Notes under the pieces: generated by a model
What the model was told of the DNA's origin: nothing
What the model saw: only the letters and a program-made list of their open reading frames with translations
The model's database searches: none
In this document: piece after piece, positions 1 to 11,930 of the stretch
Position numbering within the stretch: the first letter of the stretch is position 1
Layout of the letters: every line of letters begins with the position of its first letter
Program-made: the position numbers and the translations under genes
NCBI GenBank assembly: GCA_031308135.1
Contig: JAHLJT010008756.1
Span: forward strand, 108,032,453-108,096,452
Direction: 5' to 3'
Source of the DNA: Acheta domesticus
Taxonomy: Eukaryota > Arthropoda > Insecta > Orthoptera > Gryllidae
Length of the DNA: 64,000 nucleotides

Positions 1-689
1 AAGGTCGTGACTTGTTGGATGTAATTAAAAAAGTAATTTCAGTGAATCCATGAATTTTATTTCCAACAAAAAGTACAATTCCGAGAAAGAGGTTTAAAGC
101 ACTCGGCGAGATGTTGATATAAGAATACTATTAAAATAACTAGTCTAGTATCATTGCATTGTTTTTGCTTCTTACTTCTAACATAATTACTAAAGAAGCG
201 CGAACAACTTTCGCGGATATGGCGCGCACGAAATTGAATAAACCCATTTCGAAACGCTCATAACATTGTGAACAAAAAGAAGCTCCGAGCAGCAGTTAGG
301 GAAGCAGCCAGAGAAGAGCTTCCAATTTCCGCCGCTGGTAGCGCTGCGCGCGCGGGCCACAAGAGGGGAAGCCCCGCGAAGCGCCTGCGACGCGTAATTG
401 GCCTTTCAGAAGGTCCGCGCCCTTCGCTGCGCCACCCACGCACGCACATACGCACGCACGTACATGCGAGCGCCCCAATGATGGAGCAGTGGATACGAAC
501 GAAAATCTTCCGGGATAAACACTAGGCACAAAAGTTCCTTTATTTTGGGGGGACGTTTTAGGAAACCCTTTTTGTAGGTGTTTTTGCATTCATGTATTAA
601 CTCCTGATTCTTAACAAGTTTTAAAGAATCAATTTTTTTTTGGTTTCCGAAACATTTTTTAAAACATTTACTAGTTGAGTTTGCCCAGG
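1..689. other. Intergenic; GC-rich patch at about 200-500
   Basis: The first 200 bases are AT-rich with no recognisable feature. Bases 200-500 are GC- and CpG-rich and include a short run of CGCACGCA-type repeats near 440-465. Open frames here overlap on both strands with arginine- and alanine-rich composition, as expected from GC-rich non-coding DNA. I recognise no gene. Confidence 0.5.
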
Positions 690-1000
690 GCAACAAGTGT
701 TGTCACTGTAGAGTTGAACTGGAGATCATGGGGTTCGAGTTCCGACTGTAGTGAATTTTAGTCACTAGCTAGATAGTTAGGTCGCATTCAACTGTTGTCT
801 GAGAGGAGTTCTACCGTCCGGCATTTCTCATCTGCAGTTTCAGAGCAGTTTTCTAACAACGCTGTGATCTTTCCTTCCTCATCCTTGTCCCCTCCTCCCG
901 CCTCAATCACACACTTATACTGAGAAGCACTATGCTACTACCTATGTCGGAAGGTCTGTTGGGATCTGGCGGGAGATTCGTGCATCTCTAATTTATTACT
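690..1000 (+). repeat. Dispersed tRNA-like repeat, copy A
   Basis: Diverged member of a family with nine copies or fragments in this window. The head carries a TGTCACTG segment, then a Pol III B-box-like GGGTTCGAGTTCC near 731-743, then a conserved block ending GCATTCAACTG. The downstream part matches other members through a TCC-rich stretch and a GGTCTG...GGCGGGAGATTC block. It has no coding capacity. The family resembles a SINE or a short non-autonomous element with a tRNA-related head; that origin is inference from the B box. Confidence 0.55.
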
Positions 1001-2029
1001 GTGGTGAAGCAAAACCGACGCCTTGTGTGAGTACTTCTCTTCCATATTAAGAACGGTCTACGGTGTCCAAATAACTCTGCATCAGTAAGGAATTTTGGGA
1101 GGTTTGTGAGCAGTCTATTCTCAGGGAACAATGTTAAAGACCGTAATTTCCTCATCTAATATCATCACAAGAATAACATAAAACTATAAAATCATGAGAC
1201 CAGTAATAATAGTTTGGTCATGATTTAATCATCTTAAGTAGTAAGTCGGATAAATTACAAGTCAAATCTACAGTGCTTGCGAGATCAATTGTATTTAATT
1301 TATGCGATCTAACCTCAAAAACTTTTAATAATATGTGCAAGCCCCGTTTGTATATCTCAAAAATCCCTATGAGCGCAGTCGGAGAAACAGCTTTATCGGA
1401 AACCCTCATTCTGCGCGTAATATAATCCCAAAGTGCTCCAATCTAGTGTAACCAATCACAAAAATATTGTATTCCAAAACCCACTCATACATTTGATATC
1501 CCTGTAGAAGTAGAGAAATGAACGATTACTTTGCTACATTAGTTTAGATCTATCTTTCTCGCGTAATATTTAAGTATCTACTATAGAGAAAGTATTGAAA
1601 ACTTGAAAAAAAACGACTTTTCAACAGAAAATGTGTTGAAAGAAGTGTCAATAGAAACTGTATTTTCGAAAAGTGCAGAACTTAATATTGCAAAATTACA
1701 GTATTGATGAAGGCAATATTTTCCGTAATGAAATCTGTTCTTTCAGTTATTTTCGAGTTGTTTGCGCCATATTTGTTTTTGAAAGACAATTTTGTTTCCA
1801 AAGCTGCTTATTTTCTCTTTTATTCCCCCCCCCCTCGGATAAGGCAGAGGGATATGGTGCATGTCTCATGACCGTGGAATAATTGAAATTTTCAGAAAAT
1901 GCAAGAGTCAGAAATAATGGGAAAAAAGGAACTTTTGTAGAACCTTGAGTCTGTTTAAATTCCTTTTCTTTCTTTCATGTTGTGTTTCGGTTACATTATT
2001 GCAAACAGTAATACATTTCCTTTCGGAAC
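1001..2029. other. AT-rich intergenic, nothing recognised
   Basis: AT-rich sequence. The open frames are short and lack any recognisable domain. A run of nine or more C lies near 1826. Confidence 0.6.
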
Positions 2030-2090
2030 TAATGATCTTAGCTGTTGACGCGCCCGGAAACATTAATCAATCAATCCATTAATAGGTATT
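2030..2090 (+). repeat. Dispersed tRNA-like repeat, 3' tail only (copy B)
   Basis: The segment reading TAGCTGTTGACGCGCCCGGA followed by TTAATCAATCAATC closely matches the tail of the copy at 49.49-49.89 kb. Only the terminal 60 or so bases are present, so this is a truncated copy or a small deletion product. Confidence 0.5.
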
Positions 2091-4030
2091 GTAGCATTTT
2101 CCAACCTGCTCTCATTTAAGCGTTTGCTCTTGAAACTTTTTCAAACGTATTATACAATATTTTCGATCACCACTTAATAATCCTGAAATGTACGATTGGC
2201 TGCATAATAATCGACCGTAGTTCATCATGAGAGAATACTAATTACAAAGAATAATAATATTGTTTGGACGCCATTCACGCAATGTCGGATATTAATGACA
2301 GCACAGAAGCCTCTATTTAAGGTGACTGATCAAAATAAATATATGAATTCGAAATTTGTATTCAATGTTTCGAAATTAATTACATGTATGGTCATTCACA
2401 TGAGAATTTCATTAACTTTTTCGAACAGAACTCTCAATATTATTATGTGCTCTGATGCTATTGTTTTCTGGCATAATGGAAATAAACAATTGACATATTG
2501 CCTAAAACCACTGAAATTGAGAGGTATGGGACATCTAAATGTTTCATTTAGATATTTTCCCTAATGACAGTTACATTAACTATAGCAACAGAGTAAATTC
2601 ACATACAATTAAACATAATTTTGCAGTTATAAGAAATACCGAATGTGATACTTTATGAATATGAATGTGATACTTTTAAAAAATGATACTTTGTAATTAT
2701 ATTCCAAAATCAAAACTTTATTGGGTGCTACAACAATGTATACAAATGTATAATAAACACTAAAATAAATGCACAGAACCGTTGCAGTCATTTTCGAAGT
2801 ATATTGAAAGTCAAGGTGTTTTAAAGGCGGGAAAATGGTTTTTATTTTTTAACTGCAGCCCAGCAATCGAAAAAACCTGAAAAAATGCACAACAATTTGT
2901 GTTTTAAGAGCAACTTTTGACATTTTTTTCGAGCCTGTTCCAGGCTTCTAAGACACAGTAAAAATATTTCTTGATATTTTTTTTCGAAAATACTTTTTTG
3001 TGTTTGAATTTGGGCCTGAGAAAATATTGAAAAATGTTTTTCTGATAGTTCAAATTGTGATCTTATTTATCATATTTTTTAGTCTGCTAAAATAGTGTTA
3101 AGTTGTCGAAAAAAATGAAATTAAAAAAACACGTTTTTGGCTGTATTGGGGTGTGGGTGGTGGAACGGGGGCTAAGAAACCTTTCAAAAATATAATTTTT
3201 ATGTTAGAATTATAGTGTAACCACTCATATGTAATTTGGTTGAGGGGAACTTTTTACCATCTTATCCGGGGGGACCCTTTTATGTGCATGCTTCATATGA
3301 AGTAAGAACAAATGAAAAATGCAATACGCATATTCGTACAATAATATGCAGACATTAAAATGGTTTGTTGGTATTCTCCACAACATTGGTAGAGCGAACG
3401 ACAATGATTTGAGTTTTTCATACAACAGCAATCTAAGGTTCGTTGTACAGGTGACACAACACAGTGAACACATCACATGGTTTGTCCTGATCCCAAATAC
3501 GACAGCAAAAATAGAAATAATATGGAAGTTTTGTAATTTCATATATTTTACTCCTTTGAAGTTTGGGTGTAAATCTTCCACAAACGTAACAGAAGTTTTC
3601 GGGTTGATTCGCACACTTTCAATGTGAAATGACCATTTGCATTTTATCGAACCGATTCAGTTCTACAGATCATGTGGCAAATTTCACTTTGTAAAAACCA
3701 CAGAACTATTATATATTAATGTATTTGAGACACACGCAAACCAGGCACGAACTTCACACACACACTATGTTTACGGTTTTTCATGACACCGACTGTCTCA
3801 GTATCTGCCACCCTAACAATTGGATACGTGTATACTTGCGATAAGGTAAGGGGCTAAAATAATTCCTTTCGGTGACTGATGCGCATTAAAAAATATGAGG
3901 TTGCACGGGACTTGTTTTTAAAACATCCACTAAGTCCTACTTGAAATTGAGCGTGACTACCACGCGTGAACGTAGACAAATTCTACGTTTAAAATTGAGT
4001 ATGTTACGCATGCTACCTTCCTGCAGGTAA
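2091..4030. other. AT-rich intergenic, nothing recognised
   Basis: Long AT-rich stretch with poly-A and poly-T runs (2800-3200) and a G-rich spot at about 3150-3175. The overlapping opposite-strand open frames at 3225-3627 have no recognisable domain, and I do not call them genes. Confidence 0.6.
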
Positions 4031-4032
4031 AA

Positions 4033-4362
4033 ATTCTGTTCTCTGCTGTAATACGATCCCCTGCAGCGGGGCACAATTGTTCGCGATTGGTTTAAAGAAC
4101 ATTAGGAAAACTTAGAGCGAATAATTTGGCCATCCAGATCCCCCGACGTGAATCTCATCGAATATTTATGGAACATAATAGTTCAGTTCGTGACCAAAAT
4201 CCTCCATCGGTAGCTCTTTCGCAATTATAGTCGTCTGTAGAGGCAGTATGGCTCCACATTTCTGTAGGAGACTTCCAACGACTTTCTGAGTCCACGTTAC
4301 GCCGAGTTGTTGCACTTCATCGTGCAAATAGAGATATTAGGAGGTATGCCAGTGTTACTTAA
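4033..4362 (+). pseudogene. Tc1-type transposase, C-terminal remnant
   Basis: Translated remnant of the C-terminal third of a Tc1/mariner-superfamily DDE transposase. In the family this region carries the third catalytic acidic residue. The frame reads IVRDWFKEH, a stop at about 4108, then WPSRSPDVNLIEYLWN (about 4126-4173), the hallmark block before and around the final acidic residue; the Glu codon is at 4160-4162. After a diverged gap it resumes as VEAVWLHISVGDFQRLSES and RRVVALHRANRDIRRYA, ending in TAA at 4360-4362, the usual Tc1 tail. The N-terminal DNA-binding domain and first catalytic Asp are absent. An in-frame stop and probable frameshifts make it non-functional. I saw no terminal inverted repeats. 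The family call is firm from the motif; the exact clade is open. Confidence 0.85.
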
Positions 4363-4374
4363 GAACTAATTTCG

Positions 4375-4620
4375 CCACCATCTTTGGGGTTCCTCGCTTC
4401 TTTTAAACGGTCCAATCGCCTTAGGTAGCTCATAAACCGATGTCACTGCAGTGCGTCTAACCGGGAGGTCTAAGGTTGGAGTCATGACGTTGGCGGGATA
4501 TTTGACACTAGCTTCATACCTGGTTGAGGAAAATACCCGCAAGCTCACTTAGGTTGCAGTCGGAACTCGCCATTCAGTGGGAGTATCACCACCACCTCTA
4601 GCTTTAAAACGTGCACTATA
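4375..4620 (+). repeat. Dispersed tRNA-like repeat, internally deleted copy C
   Basis: Directly follows the Tc1 remnant. The head reads GATGTCACTGCAGTGCGTCTAACCGGGAGGTC, written here in family terms as the TCACTGCAGTG core plus a degenerate B box. The distal part (GAAAATACCCGCAAGC through ACCACCACCTC and AAAACGTGCACT) matches the distal end of the copy at 49.5 kb. The middle found in other copies is missing. Confidence 0.55.
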
Positions 4621-4679
4621 ATTTCGGGAGTAGCGATTGACCGGGATGAGCCGCGATTGATTACAGGACTAGGCGTTGA

Positions 4680-5345
4680 CTCTGTGGCATCGTGACGCTT
4701 GTATACATAAAATACAGGTTGTGCCTTTGTTTATGGAAGCCACAAATAGACAGACCATTAGGTTGAGCAGGAAGGGGGCGTGTCTAAGATGGGTTTAAGC
4801 TGAGCCAGGAAGTAGAAAGGACGCGGAGGTACCGCCAGGTGAACGGCAAGACACGTCACAGTGGTCTGTTGTATACGTCACAGACGTCGCCTACCAAGCT
4901 CTGAGGGAGGGAGGTCACGTGGGGCACCCACGTCACATTAGTTACCAAGTGGGAGTAGATCATGTGATCGGTCGGTCATGTGACCGTATCTATATAAGGT
5001 GAGGTAAGGGCATATTAGCCAGGATACGTTTGCGGCACGGGGCCGAGTGGTATCTTCATTAAGTGCTCACGCACTGCGCTCCAGGGCGAGCGGCCGGACT
5101 TGTCCGGGGGAGACGTCAGTCACACATTTAGCGACGCGGTCAAGCGTTCGCTGTATCTTGCGGTCAAGCAAGGGCGGGTGGGGACTCGCAATGCAGTCGC
5201 GGGTGGCGGCTAAGATAAGCTGTTCTTAGGAGGGTTCCATAAAGCACGGATAGGTGTAAATGAACTTGTGCAACATTATATATTTCTTTAGTTACAAATA
5301 AACTTGTTTTGTTACGAATCCTTCGTGTCTGTGTCTGAGTAATTA
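4680..5345 (+). mobile_element. Possible solo LTR (TATA to polyA signal)
   Basis: The promoter at 4840-5000 is followed after about 300 bases by an AATAAA signal at 5297-5302 and a T/G-rich stretch, with no open frame in between. A promoter close to a polyadenylation signal suggests the U3-R-U5 layout of an LTR. I could not define the boundaries, a target-site duplication or a primer-binding site, and there is no second copy in the window. A short host non-coding transcript is the alternative. Confidence 0.3.
4840..5040 (+). promoter_or_regulatory. CRE-rich TATA promoter candidate
   Basis: A cluster of CREB/ATF-type half sites: ACGTCA at 4853-4858, 4875-4880 and 4930-4935, a palindromic GACGTC at 4883-4888, and GGTCACGTG at about 4913. 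CATGTGATC and CATGTGACC follow near 4960-4985. A TATA box (CTATATAAGG) is at 4990-4999, and initiation would be expected about 30 bases downstream. This is the most compact promoter-like signal in the window. It could be the U3 of a solo LTR or a host promoter. Confidence 0.5.
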
Positions 5346-6849
5346 AACGACGCCACAACCTGCTCGGAATCATTAAACCGCACGAAGCCACGCGGTTTGG
5401 AAGAAGAGATGTGTGGTTCGCGCCCACTGGCGCCGCGAGGCGGGCAAACGCGCGTCCGGCCGCTGGCCGCTCGCAGCGCCGTCGCTGAATGGCCGTCTAA
5501 TGACACGCGCCCACTCGGCCGGCCCTCGCGACCGACCGCCCTCACGCACACACGGCCCGCCGGCGCAGCCAACGGGCACTCGCCCTCATCAAGAGGGGCG
5601 GCCATCTTCACGAGAACGCACGGCACGGGTCATCGGAGGATCTCATACGCGCGGCTCACCCACCCCATTTCGCGGAACAATTGAAGGGTTTATTTTCAAA
5701 GTCATGTAGCTTCGTCCCGTATGTATTCTAGTTGTACTTATCAACATATTCTTAAGGTGCATCTCCGTGTGTTCCTTCTGTATTAAATAGTAACCGAAGA
5801 TGGTTTAATCCTGGTTTGAATTAAAAGACTGAATTTGAATGTATTCTCTTTCTGAAAATTGTGTTTCTTGGAGGTAATCACTTAGGAAATTAACTCCAAA
5901 AATTCTAAACCGCCACCGTCAAGGTAACAAAGTCAACGAACACAGTGTATACAGGAGCGTTCTAATAAATCATCCAAAAACATATCACCGTATAATACCT
6001 AAAAGTCACCCTTATTTACATTTATTTCTTCTTATTCAACAATAAAGTCTTTCAAGGGAGTTGATTGTATGAAAGAAGACAGACTTTTTTGGAAAAGTCT
6101 TCCATAAGATGAGCAATCACCTCTAATTGATTTTTAATTTAGATTAAAAATAGGAAGGGAGATGGTTATGTTAAAGAGAGGTTGGTGTTATGGTTTTAGG
6201 TGGTGTGAATTTATCTTTAGAAACTCTTGATCATACACGTGGACGGACAGCATTTTTACAATGTTAAATAAAATAGTAATTTTGGATTTATGTAAATTGT
6301 ATTCGACCAGAGGTGGAACATGTTTCTCTCCAACTTCACCTCGGAAAAGTTACAAATTAACCTAGTAAAAAGAGGGCAAATGTTTAGTGTTGTAATAGGA
6401 GATTTGTACTTCTGTGTATTTGAAATTTGAAATCCTCCTCCCAAAAAGAAATTTTTGCTTCCAACGTATTCTCCTTGAACGACCTACAGTCATGCGTACG
6501 GGGAGGTCAGAGGACTTATGACCCCGCTCTCCCCGAAAAAAATTGAGAGACCAGGAGCGTAACGTATTAAAACATTATTTCAGTACGTTTAATATCTGAT
6601 TTTCTTTCCAGCCTGATTGTTTGGCGAATTGATATACGTCATTTAGGGAAGAGGCTTTCCAACACCGTAAATGGTTCATCCAGTGAGGAAAGACTGATAC
6701 CTCTACGTTTAAAATATCATTTGTGTAAATATATTAGAGCCTCAATTGCATTATCATCTGAAGAATGATATACTTATTTATTTGTATCACGCATCATAGG
6801 TAAATTAAATGGTTTCATTGGATGAGTTTCAGAAATGATATTTTGCTTT
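5346..6849. other. CpG-rich island (5380-5660) then AT-rich intergenic
   Basis: Bases 5380-5660 are strongly GC- and CpG-rich; long frames open on both strands are composition artefacts. From 5660 to 6850 the sequence is AT-rich with no recognisable domain or repeat. Confidence 0.55.
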
Positions 6850-7310
6850 AGGCTACGCACGCGTATGTGCAAACATTTTGTAAATCCAACAGGTGAGGTG
6901 GCAGTAATCTTCCCTCGCTGGGAGGCGAGATTCGGCGAGATTTTCCCAACCAGGTATCTCTCAGCAGTGGAGCATCGCCCCAGCCGGGACAAGCTCTAAG
7001 TTTTCGACCGGTTCCCGGGCATGTTAGGTAGTGTAGTGCATTTGAGTTGGTGTGTGTAAATGAGGGATGAGAATAGGGCAAGAAAGAAAAGGAAATATCG
7101 CGTAAAGCCCGTTTGTTAGGGTACAGTTTTGGCATTCGCCTGGTATTGATCGGAGAAACCATGGGAAACAACCGATCAGAGTAACCGGCGGCTCGAATTC
7201 TCCTCGTCGCCTAGCTCCCCCTAGTGCCGAAAATCCTGCCACTCTGGGGAAACTCCGTAGGTCCTCCCCGGTCAGAGGCACTGCAGCGACATCATTTGAT
7301 GCCCTGTGAC
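6850..7310 (-). repeat. Dispersed tRNA-like repeat, copy D
   Basis: Near full-length member. On the minus strand it starts with the GCATCAAATGATGTC..CTGCAGTGC head (7310-7270) and a GACCGGGGAGG block. It continues through CGGTTGTTTCCCATGG, the AACAAACGGGC block and CACACACACCAAC, and ends near CCAGCGAGGGAAGATTACTG. Shared blocks with 38.18-38.69 kb include CCCCAGCCGGGACAAGCTCT at about 6981-7000. It is non-coding. Confidence 0.65.
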
Positions 7311-9815
7311 TTGTTTGCCGGTACCGCCTTGTAAAAACGACACGGGCACCTGCAGAGAACTGCGCCGTTTACCACCACTCGCCCCGCAGACCAAGCACGC
7401 GTGAAAGGCGGCTTCCAGAGCCGGTCGCGCGTGCCCGCGCCGGCCAGCGACGTGCGTGCGTGCGTGCGTGGGTGCATCCAGTGTGAAAGGACGCGGCCGG
7501 GGAGCGACATGGCGTAAACTGCGATGCGTGTTCCAGCGCACGCGTGACGGACTCGTATGCGGCAATTGCGTGCGGGAACGCGAGCGTGCGTGCGTGGGAC
7601 ACTCTGCAACGTTGCGACCGAACGACGAAAACTGGGCCCAAACCTTATAGGGATACCCATTCAAATAAAAACTTCAAAAAAGACTTCCATGTCAATGCAA
7701 ATCTATGCAAATTTTCAAATTCACTTTGGAGAAACTTACGTAGCGTATGTAGAGTGATAACCGAAGGTAAAAATGATTTAATATTGGAGAGTGGTGACAT
7801 TATTTTTAGGACATACATGATAGGTTAGAAAAGAATTCTAAATCATTTGGCTCAAGTTCTTGATCAAATCTTTACTTTTCGTTTACTATCTTTATTTTAC
7901 TAAAGTACCTTTCCAAGAAAATTAATGTTGTAATTTAAATCCGGGGTTTCCGTAACTAAAATTTGATTCATTTGAAATATTATTAATTTTCACCTTTCAT
8001 CGTTAAATTATGTTTCTTGAACTTTTCAGGTAGTTGAAAACTATAACTTATTTCACTCACTGGGAAATGGCAAAAGATATATATGACTAATGTAAAAAAA
8101 TTGTTCTCTTCTAGAAAGAACATCAAATTTTGAAAAAATAGACCTAAACACCTTACAAGGCTTAGTAATAAAAATTTGATGCTAGTGGTTACTTTATATT
8201 CAGAAACAAATGCATTGTTCGATGACTCACAGCCCAGAAAGTGCATAGTTTAGCCTTCGTATATTCACAACTCGCCTATCGAACATTCCTGTAAGAACAT
8301 TCAATTACTCCATGAACATTCTTCATGCAAACTCCTCATCGGAATATATTCAAATTATCCATTTTAAGGGAAAATCAGCTAGACAAATTAATATAAATGC
8401 TAAATAGGGGCAAACCAAATTTTTGTTAAATTTGTCTGAAGTCACTAATGGCCAAGTTGTTGAAAACCCACTGAAAGAAATAAAACGAAATAAAATAAAA
8501 ACTTCAATTTCGCGTTTTCGACCTCTTTTTTGCCGTTTTGTCTCACCGTTCGCCGCGCCCCGCCCGGGCGGGGTCCACCGGGGTTTCGAGAGCGCGGCGT
8601 GTCGGGTTGCGTGGCGACGCGTCGCTTTGGGAGGCACGCGTTGCAAAGGGCGGACGGCCCTGATTCATGGCGCACCCCTACAAGCGCTGTGTAGCGCGAT
8701 TCAGCCGGAGCCTCCAAATGCCGGTAATCAGTTACGCGGATTCGTCATTAACTGCACGAAGGGCGTGTGTGCGCTATTAAATGAGGGCAAGGGACCGTAC
8801 GACATGTGAAGCTAGAGTGGCATTGAATTTGGGTCACTTCCGCGTAAAACACGAGCCTACAGAGAAACAACCAATTTACAAGTTTTTTTTTTCAAAATAA
8901 TATTTCTGAAATGAAATGAATACTTAAAAAAACAGGCTGTTATATTAAAGCAAAAAATCAACGAATTTAATTCCACTTGCACTTAACTCCATAACTAATA
9001 TGTTCAAAAGCGATAACTTTGAAATATTGCTTAATTTTCTGTAATAATGTGAAATAGTTATTCCATCAGATGACACTGAAATTGGTGAAATATGGATAAC
9101 TGGGGTATACATTTAATTGAGTTTTCAAATTCGCGAACAGTAAGCTAAAAAGAAATCTAGGTTACAGAAAATTGAGAGCTAAGGAAAGAAATGAACTATA
9201 TCTAAGAAAAACAAAGTCACTCCGAAATTCTAGTGATGCTACAGAATTGCACAGACTCTCTCGTACTAGTTAGTTTTCCACTACCTTTGGTAGTACCTAC
9301 TACCTAGATTTTCGGTTTTGTCCCATCCTCTTGCCCGCTGCCAGGTATCGCAGACCAAACTACATTTGTATGCAATTTTCTCAACTTTTCGATTTTCTAT
9401 TAGTAGTATCGTATTATATATTTAATCTTTAATTGTGCTGGTGAAAATACTATCGTAACTGTACTGGTGGGATCTCAGAGATTCAAGGTAGAAAATAATT
9501 CCCTGAACACAATATTTATCTACGAAAAGGGAATTAGGAAAATTCAGTATTACGATAAGTTATATATTTCTCTAAAAGGAAATTAATTAAATATAAGCAT
9601 AAAAATGCATCAATATTGATTAACACACAGGAACAAAACAAAATTATTAGAGAGTTATGGAATTTTCGGAGCCGAAGAATTGAAACAGAAGAATTTGAGT
9701 GTCGCAAATAAATAAGTTAGGGTAGTTAATGCAAAGATGCTTGATTTTTCTGTCAGGTTCTTGCAATCTTCCCAGAAAGTTTTTGTTTTCTCTGTAACTG
9801 CTGATAGCTAAGCTG
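7311..9815. other. GC patches (7320-7640, 8520-8800) in AT-rich intergenic DNA
   Basis: Two CpG-rich patches stand out. The first includes GTGCGTGCGTGCGTG at about 7453-7470. The second has a CGCCCCGCCCGGGCGGGG stretch near 8555-8573. Between and after them the sequence is AT-rich. No domain is recognisable in any frame. Confidence 0.5.
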
Positions 9816-10000
9816 CGGATTTTTGCCCATTTGCCTTGTTTATCCTTCAATTAAAAATCCAGTATTTTAGGTTACTTATTCATCTTGAGGCATTAATAGT
9901 ATTATATTATAACACATCTAATGCTTCAAAATGAATCAGTAACCTAAAATACTGCGTTTTTAATAGAAGGATAAAAATAAGCAAATAGCCAGAAATCCGC
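9816..10000. repeat. Foldback inverted repeat, arms about 83 bp
   Basis: The left arm (9816-9898) and right arm (9917-10000) are imperfect reverse complements around an AT-rich spacer of about 18 bp. The best part is CAGTATTTTAGGTTACT paired with AGTAACCTAAAATACTG. The structure is typical of a palindromic MITE or a foldback transposon remnant. Weaker similarity may extend outward on both sides. No coding sequence. Confidence 0.7.
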
Positions 10001-10649
10001 ATTATGGTCTAACCAGAAGGGCATCCCAAAATTTGTTATTACTGTCGAACAACAATCCCAGGATTTCTTTGTCGGTGATTGTCGATATTTCACGTGTAAA
10101 ACTGCTATTGAAATAAGAAATAAACTCTTTACAATATACACAATGCATTTTCCTACCATATTATTTGTTGCTAAATAATACTAATTACATAAGAAAACGT
10201 ATTTAAAAAATGTACGTTACTATGCTGGTGGGATCGTTGAACGCGGGAACGCGGGAACGTTACGCGGAAACGTTGAAATTTACTACAACTCGGCACTGCA
10301 CGAATGTAAGATCAGACGGCAAACTCTACGATTTGAAAGGAATACACAAGTTGCTAAGAAATATTTTTTTAAAATATTAAGTTTATTTTAAAAAATATGT
10401 TGGTGTGAGTCTTGCAGACCCCACCACCACAGTTAAAGATTAACATTTGTTTTAGAAGAGTAAAACATAAATTTGTAAGGAAATTTACATTGAAAAAATT
10501 GAAATCGTAATAAGAAATTGTCGTTGAAGTGTGAAATGCGAAATTTTCTTTTTTACGGAAAACGTTTGAGTTAAAAAACCTCATTGGAAGATTTTGATGC
10601 ACTTCTTTTCATAAATGCAACAATATATACGAATTGCTGAATATGTGCT
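10001..10649. other. AT-rich intergenic, nothing recognised
   Basis: AT-rich. A short duplicated motif (GGGAACGCGGGAACG) lies near 10240-10260. No coding signal. Confidence 0.55.
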
Positions 10650-11930
10650 TGTTAATGGCGAGAGAGATATTTAAAAAATACTTTTGCATAATTTTTGAAA
10701 AACAAAATAATACATCAAAATGACTTTTATGCCATCTTATAGACTTCATTTAACACTACACGTCCAAAAAGTTTGAAGAAAAAAATGGAATCGGTTCTTG
10801 AGATAATTGCGTTTGAGGCTTTCTGAAAACGAGGAATTTTGGGCTCATTTTCATAGAAAACATGTGAGCATTTGAGAAACCTCATATAACATTATATATT
10901 ACATTATAAACATTATATATTACATTATAAACATTATATATTACATTATAAACATTATATATTACATTATAAACATTATATAACATCATTTGAAGCAGAT
11001 GTACTCATTAAGGCAATATCGTAAATAAATTGCCGCTAATGTATATTAACGACGTGAGAGACAAGTCAATAAAATTGCATTTGTGTAATTTTTGAAAAAG
11101 CAAAAGATGATAGCAAAATGGTGTTTTGGTCACCTTATACAGTATATATACCACTTTCCCTACCAAACGTCTAAAGAAAAAAATTTAAGCCAGTTTTGAG
11201 AAATTCTCGTTTGTTTTTTTTATTTTTAATATTGCATATATTTCACTCAATACTTCGCGAAAACCACCAAACTTTTCAAGAAAATGTTCATGTCATTAAT
11301 GAAAGAACTAATATGGAGAACAAATTTCATTTGAAGGAAAAATCTCTATCTTCAATTTGTTGTTAGAGAAAAATGCCGAAAAAATTCAAACTTTTTGCAA
11401 TTTTCGAAAAAGTCAGAGTAAACCGTGAAAATCAGACCCAAGCCACCTTGAAAAGTGTATTTTACTCTATTATTACAATAATATTAAAGAAAAAATTTGG
11501 AGTCGTTTTGAGAAAATTTTGAAAATGTCCGGGGCTTCATGTAATGAACTCCCAAATTTTGAATTTTTTTCAAAATCTGAAAGTTTCGACTAGAGCCAGA
11601 TGGATAGGAGTTTCTTCAATTTCGAAAAATATCCTACGCATGGCTGGTTTAGGCCCTAGGGGTGTTTACAGACGGACAGACAGACGGACGGACAGACTGA
11701 CATTTTCTTTCAGTTGTTTTTCGATATCATGGACCCACGAAATGGAAATTGTGGCTACATGACGAGTTAGGGAACTTTTTCTTAATTTAGCAACTGGTTT
11801 TATCCACTTTTTCGTTATCAGCGTCCGGGAATGAATTTTTTTCTGCCGAAAATTTGCCGTTTCTTCGCGCAGCATTACATAACTTTCCCTATACTTCGTT
11901 TATTACTCTGTATATGTGCACGTATACGAG
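10650..11930 (+). repeat. Modular non-coding repeat, copy 1
   Basis: One of three related blocks of about 1.1-1.3 kb. It contains three internal units, each with an A-rich GAAGAAAAAAATGGA/AAAGAAAAAATTTGGAG-type line followed by a TTTTGAGAAA line (about 10770, 11170 and 11485). It then has a GACGGACAGAC-type run (about 11670-11700). The conserved end reads TTTTATCCACTTTTTCGTTATCAG and CATTACATAACTTTCCCTATAC. The end matches the start of the inverted copy at 50.9 kb. No convincing protein is encoded, and the family is not one I can name. Confidence 0.7.
10884..10990. repeat. 21-bp AT-rich tandem repeat
   Basis: About five units of 21 bp built from CATTATATATTACATTATAAA, lying inside copy 1 of the modular repeat and not seen in the other two copies. 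This is a local expansion after insertion. Confidence 0.9.

Noticed and set aside
9816..10000. CRISPR-like or microRNA gene
   Set aside because: It is a single long palindrome in an arthropod-type genome; a foldback transposon remnant is simpler.
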